Counted from the first letter of the stretch, positions 1-8,036 are shown. The stretch is 13,552 nt of DNA from Ruminococcaceae bacterium UBA5450 (GCA_002424295.1 DIQY01000041.1:781-14332), one strand, 5' to 3'. Notes: generated by a model from the letters alone, not told the origin. Translations and numbers: made by a program.

Positions 1-860
1 TCTGCCTCCTCACTGTGATGTAAGCTCAAAAGATTTGAGAGCTGTTCTTTTTGGTTTTCCCGATCGGAAAGTGCATCGACAAACCCTTTTTCCAAAAGAA
101 ATTCTGAGCGTTGGAACCCTGCAGGCAGTTTTTGGCGAATCGTCTGTTTAATGACACGAGGGCCGGCAAATCCAATCAGCGCCTGAGGCTCAGCGAGGAT
201 AATATCCGCTTCCATTGCGAAACTTGCCGTAACGCCGCCGGTAGTCGGGTCGGTCAAAACAACGATATAAAGAAGTCCCGCATCGCTGTGCAGCTTTACG
301 GCGCCGCTGGTTTTAGCCATCTGCATTAAAGAAAGAATCCCTTCCTGCATGCGCGCGCCGCCGGAAACCGTCCAGCCTACGACGGGCAAATGATTTTCGG
401 TAGCATATTCAAAAAGGCGTGTAATCTTTTCTCCGACCACAGTTCCCATAGAACCCATCATAAAATTAGGCTCCATAACAAAGATCGCGCATGGTTCCTG
501 ATGAATTTGCGCGGTTCCGCAGACAACGCCCTCTCGTTCGTGAGTGGAAAGAAAGGAATGAGCAAGTTTTTTATTATAATCCGGAAAATCCAGAATGTTT
601 TTACTGCGCAGTTTCCCGAAAAGTTCAGAAAAAGAACCTTCATCAGTCATCATGGCAATGCGCTCACGAGCGCTCATATGTAAAAGATGACCGCATTTTG
701 GGCATGTAAAAAATGATTTTTCCAAATCGTGTGCAAACAAAATCTTTTTGCATTTGGGACAGCTAATACATAATCTACCCGGAATATTTGGCTGAGAAGC
801 GCTTTCACCGCCTTGTTCCAGTGCGTTTTTTGGTTTTGGAAATAATTCTTTATTCAGCAC
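1..860 (-). CDS. accD: Acetyl-CoA carboxylase carboxyltransferase beta subunit (partial, 3' end outside window)
   Basis: AccD is half of the carboxyltransferase that moves CO2 from carboxybiotin to acetyl-CoA, giving malonyl-CoA for fatty-acid synthesis in the cytoplasm. I translated 286 codons from the minus strand; the frame is still open at the left edge. A four-cysteine zinc ribbon is visible (CPKC at residues 34-37 and CPKC at 53-56). It is followed by the crotonase-like core with MGSMGTVVGEK, SGGARMQEGILSLMQMAK, LTDPTTGGVTASFAM and GFAGPRVI, all hallmarks of AccD. The start is a GTG at 858-860; AAGGTG lies 5 nt upstream and the in-frame TAA before it is the accC stop itself, so no longer start exists. 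It begins 15 nt after accC. Family members are about 285-300 residues, so little is missing unless the gene is fused to accA, which cannot be judged here. Confidence 0.95.
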   Translation of the reverse strand, partial: MLNKELFPKPKNALEQGGESASQPNIPGRLCISCPKCKKILFAHDLEKSFFTCPKCGHLLHMSARERIAMMTDEGSFSELFGKLRSKNILDFPDYNKKLAHSFLSTHEREGVVCGTAQIHQEPCAIFVMEPNFMMGSMGTVVGEKITRLFEYATENHLPVVGWTVSGGARMQEGILSLMQMAKTSGAVKLHSDAGLLYIVVLTDPTTGGVTASFAMEADIILAEPQALIGFAGPRVIKQTIRQKLPAGFQRSEFLLEKGFVDALSDRENQKEQLSNLLSLHHSEEA

Positions 861-875
861 TCTTTCACCTTCTCC

Positions 876-2216
876 TTATTTTTCTTTCATTAAAAGGTCC
901 ATAAAATCGGTACGGTAGGTACCGTTTCGAAAAGTAGGATCATCTAAAATTTGTAATTGCAGTCCAACATTATGATGGATTCCGTCGATAATCAGTTCAC
1001 ATAAAGCAGTGCGCATTTTGCGAATCGCTTCTTCTCGAGAAGAAGCGGAAACGATCAGTTTGCCGATCATGCTGTCATAAAACGGAGGAACCGTATATCC
1101 CTGATAAAGAGCGGTATCAAAGCGCACGCAGGGACCGCCGGGAATGTGAAGAAAACGAATGGTACCACAGCTCGGTAAAAATCCGCGTTCCGGATCTTCT
1201 GCATTGATGCGGCATTCCAGAGCGTGGCCCGAAGGAATGATTTCTTTTTGCGTAAAATTGAGCGGAATGCCCGCGGCAATTCGAATCTGCCATTTGACAA
1301 GGTCAAGTCCCGTAACAAGTTCCGTAACCGGATGTTCTACCTGCAGGCGGGTATTCATCTCCATAAAGTAGAACTTTTCATCATAATAGAGAAATTCGAC
1401 TGTTCCGGCGCCCACATAACCGCAGGCTTTTGCGGCTTTGAGAGCTGCCTCCTGCATCTTTTTGCGGATCGACTCAGAAATCGCGGGGCTGGGACTTTCC
1501 TCTAAAAGCTTTTGGTGATGGCGCTGAACCGTACATTCCCGTTCGCCAAGCGTTACACAGTTTCCATCTTTGTCGCAAAGCAGCTGCATTTCGATGTGCT
1601 TTGCAGGATAAAGATACTTTTCAAGATAAACGCCGCCGTCTCCGAAAGAGGCCTGTGCTTCTGCCGAAGCAGTACGCCACGCATTTTCAAAATCCTCTTC
1701 GCGCTCTACTAGGCGAATTCCGCGTCCGCCGCCGCCGGAGCGGGCTTTTACTAAAAGCGGGAATCCAATTTGATGCGCAGCGGCAAAAGCTGCTTTTAAG
1801 GTATCTACTACTTCACTGCCGGGGATTACCGGAATGCCGGCCTCTTGCATCATTCGGCGCGCCGCATCTTTATCTCCCATTTCGGAGATCACTTCGGCAG
1901 GCGGCCCGATAAAGGTAATCCCACAAGTCCTGCAGAGATCAGCAAATTCGGCGTTTTCACTTAGAAGACCATAGCCCGGATGAATGGCTTCGGCACCGGT
2001 AACGCTGGCCGCAGTCAGGATTGCCGTCATATTCAGATAGCTTTCGCTTACGGGAGCCGACCCAATACAGATGGCTTCGTCGGCAAGAGAAACGTGCAGT
2101 GCGTCTCGGTCAGCTTCGGAGTATACTGCTACTGTTGAGATCCCCATTTCGCGGCAGGCGCGAAGAATCCGAATAGCAATTTCTCCACGGTTTGCAATTA
2201 GAATTTTAGAGAACAC
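876..2216 (-). CDS. accC: Biotin carboxylase subunit of acetyl-CoA carboxylase
   Basis: AccC uses ATP and bicarbonate to carboxylate the biotin carried by AccB, the first half-reaction of acetyl-CoA carboxylase. The 446-residue product has the usual length. Its N-terminal domain begins KILIANRGEIAIRILRA. An ATP-grasp fold follows, with the glycine-rich lid KARSGGGGRG (157-166) and the catalytic stretch MEMNTRLQVEHPVTE (285-299, including Arg290). The C-terminal domain carries ECRINAEDP (334-342; Arg336 matches the biotin/bicarbonate-binding Arg338 of E. coli). The start is GTG (2214-2216), because the conserved N-terminus begins right after it and no ATG lies nearby. A GAGGTG ribosome site overlaps the fabZ stop, with only 9 nt between the genes, which suggests translational coupling. 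Confidence 0.97.
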   Translation of the reverse strand: MFSKILIANRGEIAIRILRACREMGISTVAVYSEADRDALHVSLADEAICIGSAPVSESYLNMTAILTAASVTGAEAIHPGYGLLSENAEFADLCRTCGITFIGPPAEVISEMGDKDAARRMMQEAGIPVIPGSEVVDTLKAAFAAAHQIGFPLLVKARSGGGGRGIRLVEREEDFENAWRTASAEAQASFGDGGVYLEKYLYPAKHIEMQLLCDKDGNCVTLGERECTVQRHHQKLLEESPSPAISESIRKKMQEAALKAAKACGYVGAGTVEFLYYDEKFYFMEMNTRLQVEHPVTELVTGLDLVKWQIRIAAGIPLNFTQKEIIPSGHALECRINAEDPERGFLPSCGTIRFLHIPGGPCVRFDTALYQGYTVPPFYDSMIGKLIVSASSREEAIRKMRTALCELIIDGIHHNVGLQLQILDDPTFRNGTYRTDFMDLLMKEK

Positions 2217-2225
2217 AAAAGCACC

Positions 2226-2642
2226 TCATTTCTCGGAGACCGCAAAAGAAAATTCGCCGGAAACCACCATCTTATCATTTACATATCCTTTTCCAGAAGC
2301 AAAATAAAACGGAGGACGGGATTTTGTGATTTCACATTTTAGAATCAGTGTGTCACCGGGGCGTACTTGCCCGTGAAAGCGCACTTTGTTCATGCCTGCG
2401 TAAAGGGGCGTTTTTCCTTTTAATTGCTCTTTTAACGGCAGACAGCAGGTCTGGGCAAGCATCTCACACTGAATGACGCCGGGAACGATTGGATATCCCG
2501 GAAAATGGCCTTTTAAAAACCATTCATCTCCGCGAACGGTATAATGTCCCTCCGCACTGTTTTCACCGGTTTGGTTCGCTTCATCCAAAAGCAGCATTGG
2601 TTCTCTGTGGGGGAGAATCGTTTTTAATTCTTCTTTTGTCAT
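2226..2642 (-). CDS. fabZ: 3-hydroxyacyl-ACP dehydratase FabZ
   Basis: FabZ removes water from (3R)-hydroxyacyl-ACP to give trans-2-enoyl-ACP in each elongation cycle. The 138-residue hot-dog-fold protein starts with the typical MTKEELKTILPHREPMLLLDE and carries the active-site motif GHFPGYPIVPGVIQCEMLAQ, with catalytic His46 and Glu60. A reading frame extends ten codons further upstream to a TTG, but the ATG at 2640-2642 fits the family N-terminus and has AGAGGG about 6 nt upstream. It is the only dehydratase gene in the cluster. Whether it also isomerises enoyl-ACP for unsaturated fatty acids (as the related FabN does) cannot be told from sequence. A hairpin lies in the 63-nt gap separating it from accB. 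Confidence 0.95.
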   Translation of the reverse strand: MTKEELKTILPHREPMLLLDEANQTGENSAEGHYTVRGDEWFLKGHFPGYPIVPGVIQCEMLAQTCCLPLKEQLKGKTPLYAGMNKVRFHGQVRPGDTLILKCEITKSRPPFYFASGKGYVNDKMVVSGEFSFAVSEK

Positions 2643-2672
2643 GAGAATCCCTCTTTTCCTAAGAATAAACAA

Positions 2673-2696
2673 AGACGGCGAACGGGTTCGTCGTCT
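2673..2696 (-). promoter_or_regulatory. Hairpin in the accB-fabZ intergenic gap
   Basis: A near-perfect inverted repeat (AGACGRCGAAC arms, one G/T wobble) could form a stem of about 10 bp with a 4-nt loop in the transcript. On the coding (minus) strand it is followed by TTGTTTATTC, a T-rich but interrupted run. It could be a weak terminator or attenuator, or a 3'-end-stabilising or processing structure within the operon. It lies in by far the longest gap of the operon, 9 nt after the accB stop and 30 nt before the fabZ start. Its function is inferred only. Confidence 0.5.
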
Positions 2697-2705
2697 GAAA
2701 AATCT

Positions 2706-3125
2706 TTAGCCAATATAGAAAAGTGTTTGACCGTATTCAACGACTTGACCGTTTCGGATGCAAATATCGAGAATTTTTCCATCCTTTTCGGCAGAAATCT
2801 CGTTAAAGAGCTTCATAGCTTCGATAACACAGAGAGTGTCGCCCTTTTTGACGAAATCGCCTACGCTTACAAACGGTTTTGCATCGGGGGAGGGGGCGTT
2901 ATAAAAAACGCCGACCATGGGAGCTTTTAATGGGGTTCCTTCTGGGGTAGGAGAAATTTTCAAAGCGGATTTTTCTGCTTTTTCCTGCGGCTGCGCCGAG
3001 ATCGGTGCTTTTTCAGAAAAAGCACGTTCCAGCCGCAGGTGTGTGCCGTTTTCTTTCAGATCGAGGACCGAAAGACCGGTTTCCTGCATCAGACGTGAGA
3101 GCGAACGAATTTCTTCCAGTTTCAT
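2706..3125 (-). CDS. accB: Biotin carboxyl carrier protein of acetyl-CoA carboxylase
   Basis: AccB carries the covalently bound biotin that shuttles CO2 from AccC to the AccA/AccD carboxyltransferase. The 139-residue product has the expected three parts. An N-terminal AccC-interacting segment (about 1-36) is followed by a charged Ala/Pro/Lys linker (about 37-66) and a C-terminal biotinyl domain (about 67-139). The biotinylation motif is EAMKLFNEI at 102-110, with Lys105 the predicted modified residue; Phe107 sits where many homologues have Met. The ATG at 3123-3125 is preceded by GGAGG 11 nt upstream inside the end of fabF, and only 6 nt separate the two genes. Confidence 0.96.
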   Translation of the reverse strand: MKLEEIRSLSRLMQETGLSVLDLKENGTHLRLERAFSEKAPISAQPQEKAEKSALKISPTPEGTPLKAPMVGVFYNAPSPDAKPFVSVGDFVKKGDTLCVIEAMKLFNEISAEKDGKILDICIRNGQVVEYGQTLFYIG

Positions 3126-3131
3126 TCAGAG

Positions 3132-4370
3132 TTAGTCCTCCTTTTCTTTATGAAAAGCCAGACAGGCATTATGTCCGCCAAAGCCGAGGTTAGTGCTGAT
3201 TGCCCATTCGGGATCTTTTTTAAGTGCCTCATTCGGAGTATAGAAAAGATCGCATTCGGGATCGGGCTCTTGATAATGAATGGTCGGAGGAATGATTCCG
3301 GTTTCAAGGGCTTTTACGCAGGCGATTGCTTCTGCTGCACCGGTTGCACCCAGCATATGGCCATGCATGCTCTTGGTAGAGCTGATCCATGCGCTTTTTG
3401 CCCATGATTCACCCAGTGCTTTTTTAAATGCCAGTGTTTCTGTTTTGTCGTTGAGAGCAGTACTGGTGCCGTGAGCATTAATATAAAGCGGGGTGTCCTT
3501 TGCAATTTTTGCTTCGGCGACTGCCAAACGAATTGCTTCGGCAGGGCTTTCCGCAGAGGCTTCCGGCGCTGTCATGTGATAAGCATCGTTTGTGTTTCCG
3601 TAACCGCAGATTTCCGCATAGATATGCGCGCCGCGTTTTTTAGCGTGATTGTAGTTTTCCAAAATCAGAATGGCTCCGCCTTCTCCCATGACAAAGCCGC
3701 TGCGGCGTTTATCAAATGGAACAGAGGCGCAGTTCGGATCGGTGCCGGTGTGGAGTGCCATGCAGTTTGCAAAACCTGCGGTAGCAAGTTCGTTGATAGT
3801 CGCTTCGCTGCCGCCCGCGATCATTGCGTCTGCATAGCCGTTCTGAATCGCACGATAAGCTTCGCCAATCGCGTTTGCGCTTGTTGCACAGGCTGTCGTA
3901 ATGCACATACTGGGGCCTTTTGCAGAAAATCGGATAGCAATGGTGCCCGCAGCCATATTGGAGATCAGCATCGGAATAAAGAAAGGCGAAACGTGACGTG
4001 GGCCTTTTTCTTTGCATTTTATGCATTCTTTCATGAAGGTTTCCATTCCGCCGATTCCGCTGCCGACATAAACGCCAAGGCGATTATCAGGAACAGTCCC
4101 AAGAAGTTTGCTGTCTTCCATCGCCTCAGAGGCGGCGGCTACAGCGTACTGTGTGTAGAGATCCGCTTTTCGCGCATCCCTTTTATCCATATAAGTGAGC
4201 GGGTCAAAGCCTTTTACTTCGGCCGCAAGGGTTACTTTGCTGTCTTTGGTATCAAAGCGAGTAATGGGAGCAATTCCGCAGACACCGTGGACAAGATGAT
4301 CCCAAAAAGTAGGGGCATCGTTTCCAATCGGCGTAATCGCTCCGACTCCAGTTATGGCAACTCGATTCAT
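3132..4370 (-). CDS. fabF: Beta-ketoacyl-ACP synthase II
   Basis: FabF condenses malonyl-ACP with the growing acyl-ACP, the elongation step of fatty-acid synthesis. Counted from the ATG at 4368-4370, the 412-residue protein has the complete Cys-His-His triad: Cys161 in TTACATSA, His300 in NAHGTST and His336 in KSMHGHMLGATG. It ends with the GFGGHNAC motif of Gram-positive FabF proteins. The loop reads KSMHGH where E. coli has KSMTGH. A TTG codon directly before the ATG could also serve as start. AAGGAG lies 8 nt before the ATG (5 nt before the TTG), and the ATG is preferred. The gene follows fabG after 27 nt and is followed 6 nt later by accB. A KAS I (FabB) role cannot be strictly excluded, but length and motifs favour FabF. 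Confidence 0.96.
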   Translation of the reverse strand: MNRVAITGVGAITPIGNDAPTFWDHLVHGVCGIAPITRFDTKDSKVTLAAEVKGFDPLTYMDKRDARKADLYTQYAVAAASEAMEDSKLLGTVPDNRLGVYVGSGIGGMETFMKECIKCKEKGPRHVSPFFIPMLISNMAAGTIAIRFSAKGPSMCITTACATSANAIGEAYRAIQNGYADAMIAGGSEATINELATAGFANCMALHTGTDPNCASVPFDKRRSGFVMGEGGAILILENYNHAKKRGAHIYAEICGYGNTNDAYHMTAPEASAESPAEAIRLAVAEAKIAKDTPLYINAHGTSTALNDKTETLAFKKALGESWAKSAWISSTKSMHGHMLGATGAAEAIACVKALETGIIPPTIHYQEPDPECDLFYTPNEALKKDPEWAISTNLGFGGHNACLAFHKEKED

Positions 4371-4397
4371 CAAAACAGCTCCTTTCTCTGTTAGAAA

Positions 4398-5144
4398 TTA
4401 CATGCACATTCCGCCGTCTACCCGAAGTACGACTCCTGTAATATAAGAGGCGCTAGGGCCTGCCAGAAAAACTGCCGCATCGGCGATATCTTCCGGCTGA
4501 GCCATTCGTTTGAGCGGAATCGAGCGAAGGGTTTCTTCCCGCACTTTTTCGGGGAGAGAAGCGGTCATATCGGTTTCAACAAATCCGGGAGCAATCGCAT
4601 TGCAGGTGATATTTCGGCTGCCGAGTTCTTTTGCCACCGATTTTGTTAAGCCGATCAATCCGGCTTTTGCGGCGGAGTAATTGGTTTGTCCACCGTTTCC
4701 GGAAAGACCGACTACAGATGAAATATTGATAATACGGCCTTCGCGCGCGCGAAGAAACGTGCCGTAAAATCCTTCGATCATATGAAAGGCGCCTTTCAGA
4801 TTGGTATTGAGAACAGCGTCTAAATCTTCCTCTTTCATGCGGCGTAAAAGCCCATCCCGGGTAATTCCCGCGTTATTTACGAGGATTTGTACAGAAGTAA
4901 AGTCATTTAAAATCTCTTTGCAGGTAACGCTTGTGGCGTCTGCATCGGTAACATCACATTGATAAGCCTGTGCTTTAATGCCAAACGCCAAAAGCTCAGA
5001 GGTCGTTTTTTGTGCAGCCTCTTTGTTTCCGGCATAAAGAATCGCAATATTGGCGCCTTCGGAAGCCATTTTTAAAGCGATTGCACGGCCGATTCCACGG
5101 GACCCCCCAGTGATGACGGCAGTTTTTCCGGAGAGTGTTTTCAT
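4398..5144 (-). CDS. fabG: 3-oxoacyl-ACP reductase (NADPH)
   Basis: FabG reduces 3-ketoacyl-ACP to (3R)-hydroxyacyl-ACP. The 248-residue short-chain dehydrogenase shows the TGGSRGIG cofactor motif (12-19), NNAG (90-93), and the catalytic Asn115, Ser143, Tyr156 and Lys160 (the last two in NYSAAKAG). It ends with the FabG-type tail VDGGMCM. The frame is open further upstream to about 5267, but the ATG at 5142-5144 is the right start: it begins the conserved KTLSGKTAVITGG, has a perfect AGGAGG six to seven nt upstream, and overlaps the fabD stop by 4 nt (ATGA). Context and motifs make FabG much more likely than another SDR. Confidence 0.96.
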   Translation of the reverse strand: MKTLSGKTAVITGGSRGIGRAIALKMASEGANIAILYAGNKEAAQKTTSELLAFGIKAQAYQCDVTDADATSVTCKEILNDFTSVQILVNNAGITRDGLLRRMKEEDLDAVLNTNLKGAFHMIEGFYGTFLRAREGRIINISSVVGLSGNGGQTNYSAAKAGLIGLTKSVAKELGSRNITCNAIAPGFVETDMTASLPEKVREETLRSIPLKRMAQPEDIADAAVFLAGPSASYITGVVLRVDGGMCM

Positions 5145-6073
5145 CTTTTGCCCTCCTTTAATGTTTCTAGCGTAGATTGGAGAGTTTCGGCGTCTTCTAC
5201 CCGTAAAATCTGTGCCTGCGGCAATGTCTTTTTGACAAGTCCGAAAAGCGTTTTTCCGGGGCCGCATTCGATAAAAGTATGAACGCCGGCCTGCGCCATA
5301 TGCTCAATGGTTTTCTGCCATAAAACCGGGGAACAGATTTGTAGGGAAAGAAGCCGAATCATTTCATTTTTATCGGCAGGATAAGGCTGCGCTGTGTAAT
5401 TTGCGTAAAGTGGAGTTTCTGGTGTATGCAGATCCACCTTTTGAAGATAATCGCCGAAGGACTGCGCAGCACTTTTCATCAGAGGAGAATGAAATCCGCC
5501 GCTGACTTTAATTGGGACTGCGCGTCCGCCTGCTTCTTTTACAGATTCACAGAGAGGCCCAATTTCCGGAAGCTTTGCGGAGACGGCAATTTGTCCCGGG
5601 CAGTTGTAATTGACCGGCCATGCAGCCTCAAATTTTTTACAGATTTCCGCTACTTCTTCTTCTGGAAGACGAAGGACAGCTGCCATGGAACCCGGATTTT
5701 CCTCTGCTGATTTTTCCATCAGTTCTCCGCGGCGGCAGACAGCGCGAAAGCCATCTTCGGGAGAAACCACTTTGCAAAAAGTCATCGCTGCAATTTCTCC
5801 CAGAGAAAAACCGGCAGCACAGCTGGGGGTAATGCCGGCTTCTTTTAAAGCAATCGCTGCTGCATAATCGACACACCAAACGCAAGGTTGAGTATTGCGG
5901 GTGATAGTAAGTTCTTCTTTTGTACCGGAAAAGCATTGATCTTTTGTGCCGGGACGGATTTTATCAGCCATTTCAAAAACTGCTTTGGCAGCGGGACTGA
6001 CACGACAGAGGGATTGTCCCATTCCGGTATATTGGGTCCCCTGACCGCTAAACAGAAATGCTATCTGATCCAT
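5141..6073 (-). CDS. fabD: Malonyl-CoA:ACP transacylase
   Basis: FabD transfers malonyl from CoA to acyl carrier protein, supplying the extender unit used by FabH and FabF. The 310-residue protein opens with IAFLFSGQGTQYTGMG (residues 4-19). It has the nucleophile elbow GFSLGE (88-93, Ser90), Arg115 in the position that binds the malonyl carboxylate, and the catalytic His195 in SGGFHSPLM. The elbow reads GFSLG rather than the common GHSLG. The start ATG (6071-6073) lies inside the end of fabK, a 13-nt overlap, and the only ribosome-site-like sequence is an imperfect AGGGG, so coupling to fabK translation is likely. Its stop overlaps the fabG start. Confidence 0.96.
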   Translation of the reverse strand: MDQIAFLFSGQGTQYTGMGQSLCRVSPAAKAVFEMADKIRPGTKDQCFSGTKEELTITRNTQPCVWCVDYAAAIALKEAGITPSCAAGFSLGEIAAMTFCKVVSPEDGFRAVCRRGELMEKSAEENPGSMAAVLRLPEEEVAEICKKFEAAWPVNYNCPGQIAVSAKLPEIGPLCESVKEAGGRAVPIKVSGGFHSPLMKSAAQSFGDYLQKVDLHTPETPLYANYTAQPYPADKNEMIRLLSLQICSPVLWQKTIEHMAQAGVHTFIECGPGKTLFGLVKKTLPQAQILRVEDAETLQSTLETLKEGKR

Positions 6074-7008
6074 TTGGAAGCCCCTTTCAGTGCAGTTTCT
6101 GCGCCGGAAAACAGATCTTCAATAATTTCGGCACAGGTTTGTTCTTTTTTAACCATAGAGGCAACTTGTCCGGCAAGAAAGCATCCGTGCTCCAGATCGC
6201 CTTCCCGTGCAGCTTTGCGCAATGCGCCGGTTCCCAATTCCTGCAGGGATTCTTCCGAAATGGAAAGATTGGCTTCCTGCTTGGCAAATTCTCTGGAAAA
6301 AGGACTCTTTAGAGCTCGTACCGCATCGCCTGTTCGGCGGCCGGTCACGATTGTGTCGGTATCTTTTGATTTTAGGACTCGTTCTTTATAAATTTCAGAG
6401 ATGGTGCATTCCTTTGCAACTAAAAAGCGGGTGCCGACCTGGATTCCCTGTGCACCCAGCATAAAGGCTGCGGCTGCCTGCCTTCCGTCTGCAATTCCGC
6501 CGGCGGCAAGAACGGGGACGTCTACAGCATCTACGATCTGCGGTACCATTGCCATTGTGGTAAGTTCTCCGATGTGGCCGCCGCTTTCGCAGCCCTCTGC
6601 CACTACGGCGCAGGCTCCATTGCGGACGGCTCGTTTTGCAAAATTCACAGAGGCAACGACTGGAACCACTTTAATACCTGCTTTTAGCCAGGCCGGCATA
6701 TATTTTCCGGGAACGCCGGCACCGGTAGTTACGATGGGGACTTTTTCTTCAATGACGGTTTGTGCGACCTCTTCAACAAAGGGGCTCATCAGCATGACAT
6801 TAACGCCGAAGGGCTTGTCGGTGAGTTCCCGGCATTTGCAAATTTCAGCGCGGAGTTGTTCCCCATTGGAATTCATTCCGGCAATCAGGCCCAAACCGCC
6901 TGCATTGCTGACTCCCGCTGCGAGAGAAGCGTCGGCGACCCACGCCATGCCTCCCTGAAAGATGGGATATTTGATTCCGAATAAATCACAAATTGGTGAA
7001 TAAATCAT
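6061..7008 (-). CDS. fabK: Enoyl-ACP reductase II, FMN-dependent
   Basis: FabK reduces trans-2-enoyl-ACP to acyl-ACP with NADH and FMN, replacing the unrelated SDR-type FabI. The 315-residue TIM-barrel flavoprotein belongs to the nitronate monooxygenase/2-nitropropane dioxygenase-like superfamily. It begins with the conserved IKYPIFQGGMAWVADASLAA (residues 12-31) and SNAGGLG (34-40). Also visible are the FMN-region motif EGCESGGHIG (138-147, with the conserved His145), AAGGIADGRQ (168-177) and GTRFLVAKEC. The ATG at 7006-7008 overlaps the fabH stop by 4 nt (ATGA) and has GGAGG about 7 nt upstream. The superfamily includes nitronate monooxygenases, but the position inside a complete fab operon makes the FabK assignment strong. 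No fabI is seen. Confidence 0.94.
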   Translation of the reverse strand: MIYSPICDLFGIKYPIFQGGMAWVADASLAAGVSNAGGLGLIAGMNSNGEQLRAEICKCRELTDKPFGVNVMLMSPFVEEVAQTVIEEKVPIVTTGAGVPGKYMPAWLKAGIKVVPVVASVNFAKRAVRNGACAVVAEGCESGGHIGELTTMAMVPQIVDAVDVPVLAAGGIADGRQAAAAFMLGAQGIQVGTRFLVAKECTISEIYKERVLKSKDTDTIVTGRRTGDAVRALKSPFSREFAKQEANLSISEESLQELGTGALRKAAREGDLEHGCFLAGQVASMVKKEQTCAEIIEDLFSGAETALKGASKWIR

Positions 7009-8003
7009 TTTGAAACCTCCGAATCAAAAAATTTCTTAGGATCAATCGTCCAACGCAGAATTGCGCTGCCGGTAGTCAGGCCGCCGCCGAAAACGACAAG
7101 GCCTAAAAGATCACCAGGCTTAAAAGTGCCTTTCCGGCAAAACTCATCCATCAGAATTGGGACTGCTGCGGCGGAAGTGTTGCCCCAGTTCTGGATGTTG
7201 ATACAATATTTTTCTGTTGGAATCGGCAAACGGTGCTGTGCCCCTTCAATAATTCGCAGATTTGCCTGATGAGGAAGCACCCAGTCAAGGTCTTTCAAAT
7301 CAATGCCGGCTTCTTGGGCGGCAAGCTTTAATTGACGGCACAGATTGCTCACTGCAAAACGGTAGGTGCTTTGTCCGGACATGTGCAGATATTGCTCGGC
7401 AGGGTGATCTGCTTTTAAAAATGGACTTTGTCCGTCAGTATTATCGATTCTGAGCGTCAGAGGATCTCCCTTTGCGGTGAGGTGAATCGATAATAAAGCA
7501 TCCCCTTGTCCAAGAACGACTGCACCTGCACCGTCTCCGAAGAGAGGGCAGGTGGTGCGGTCCTGATAGTTTAATAGACGGCTCATTGTCTCGGCGGCAA
7601 CAACCAGTACCTTTTTGGCACGGTTGCGGCAAAACCAACCGTCTGCTGTATCCAGCGCATAAAGAAAACCGGAACAGGCGGCATTGAGGTCGAACGCAGG
7701 ACAAGAGGCCCCCAGAGCGTTCTGCAGAATGCAGGCGGCAGAGGGAGTGATGCAATCGCCACGAATGGTGGCAACTAAAATTAAATCTAATTCTTTTGGT
7801 TGTACTTTGGCCATTTTGAGCGCTTTTCGAGCCGCTTCCAAGGCGAGGTCCTGGAGCGTTTCTGTGGTACAGACATATCGTGATTCAATTCCAGTGCGGC
7901 TTTTAATCCATTCATCAGAAGTGTCAACTAGTTGGGCGATGTCGTCGTTTGTTTTACGGCAGGCCGGGTGGGCGCTTCCGGTTCCCAGTATTTCAAAACT
8001 CAT
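7005..8003 (-). CDS. fabH: Beta-ketoacyl-ACP synthase III
   Basis: FabH starts fatty-acid chains by condensing a short acyl-CoA with malonyl-ACP. The 332-residue protein has the triad Cys110 (NAACSGFLYALDTA), His245 (LPHQANLRI) and Asn275 (NWGNTSAA), and the family N-terminus ILGTGSAHPA...VDTSDEWIKSRTGI. The ATG at 8001-8003 is the first possible start, because an in-frame TAG lies two codons upstream. No good Shine-Dalgarno sequence precedes it, unlike most downstream genes in the operon. As first gene it lies about 50 nt after the predicted transcription start. In many related clusters acpP follows fabH; here fabK follows directly with a 4-nt overlap. Primer preference (straight or branched acyl-CoA) cannot be read from sequence. 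Confidence 0.96.
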   Translation of the reverse strand: MSFEILGTGSAHPACRKTNDDIAQLVDTSDEWIKSRTGIESRYVCTTETLQDLALEAARKALKMAKVQPKELDLILVATIRGDCITPSAACILQNALGASCPAFDLNAACSGFLYALDTADGWFCRNRAKKVLVVAAETMSRLLNYQDRTTCPLFGDGAGAVVLGQGDALLSIHLTAKGDPLTLRIDNTDGQSPFLKADHPAEQYLHMSGQSTYRFAVSNLCRQLKLAAQEAGIDLKDLDWVLPHQANLRIIEGAQHRLPIPTEKYCINIQNWGNTSAAAVPILMDEFCRKGTFKPGDLLGLVVFGGGLTTGSAILRWTIDPKKFFDSEVSK

Positions 8004-8036
8004 CTGCTACAAAACACATCCGTTTCTAACTAAATA

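Noticed and set aside
3471..4394. 307-codon open frame on the plus strand opposite fabF
   Set aside because: It is antisense to the strongly supported fabF gene, has a Cys/Arg/Phe-rich composition, no recognisable domain and no ribosome site; a shadow of fabF codon usage.
5145..5267. Upstream extension of fabG by 41 codons
   Set aside because: It overlaps fabD and adds sequence not seen in FabG proteins; the internal ATG at 5144 has a perfect ribosome site and the family N-terminus.
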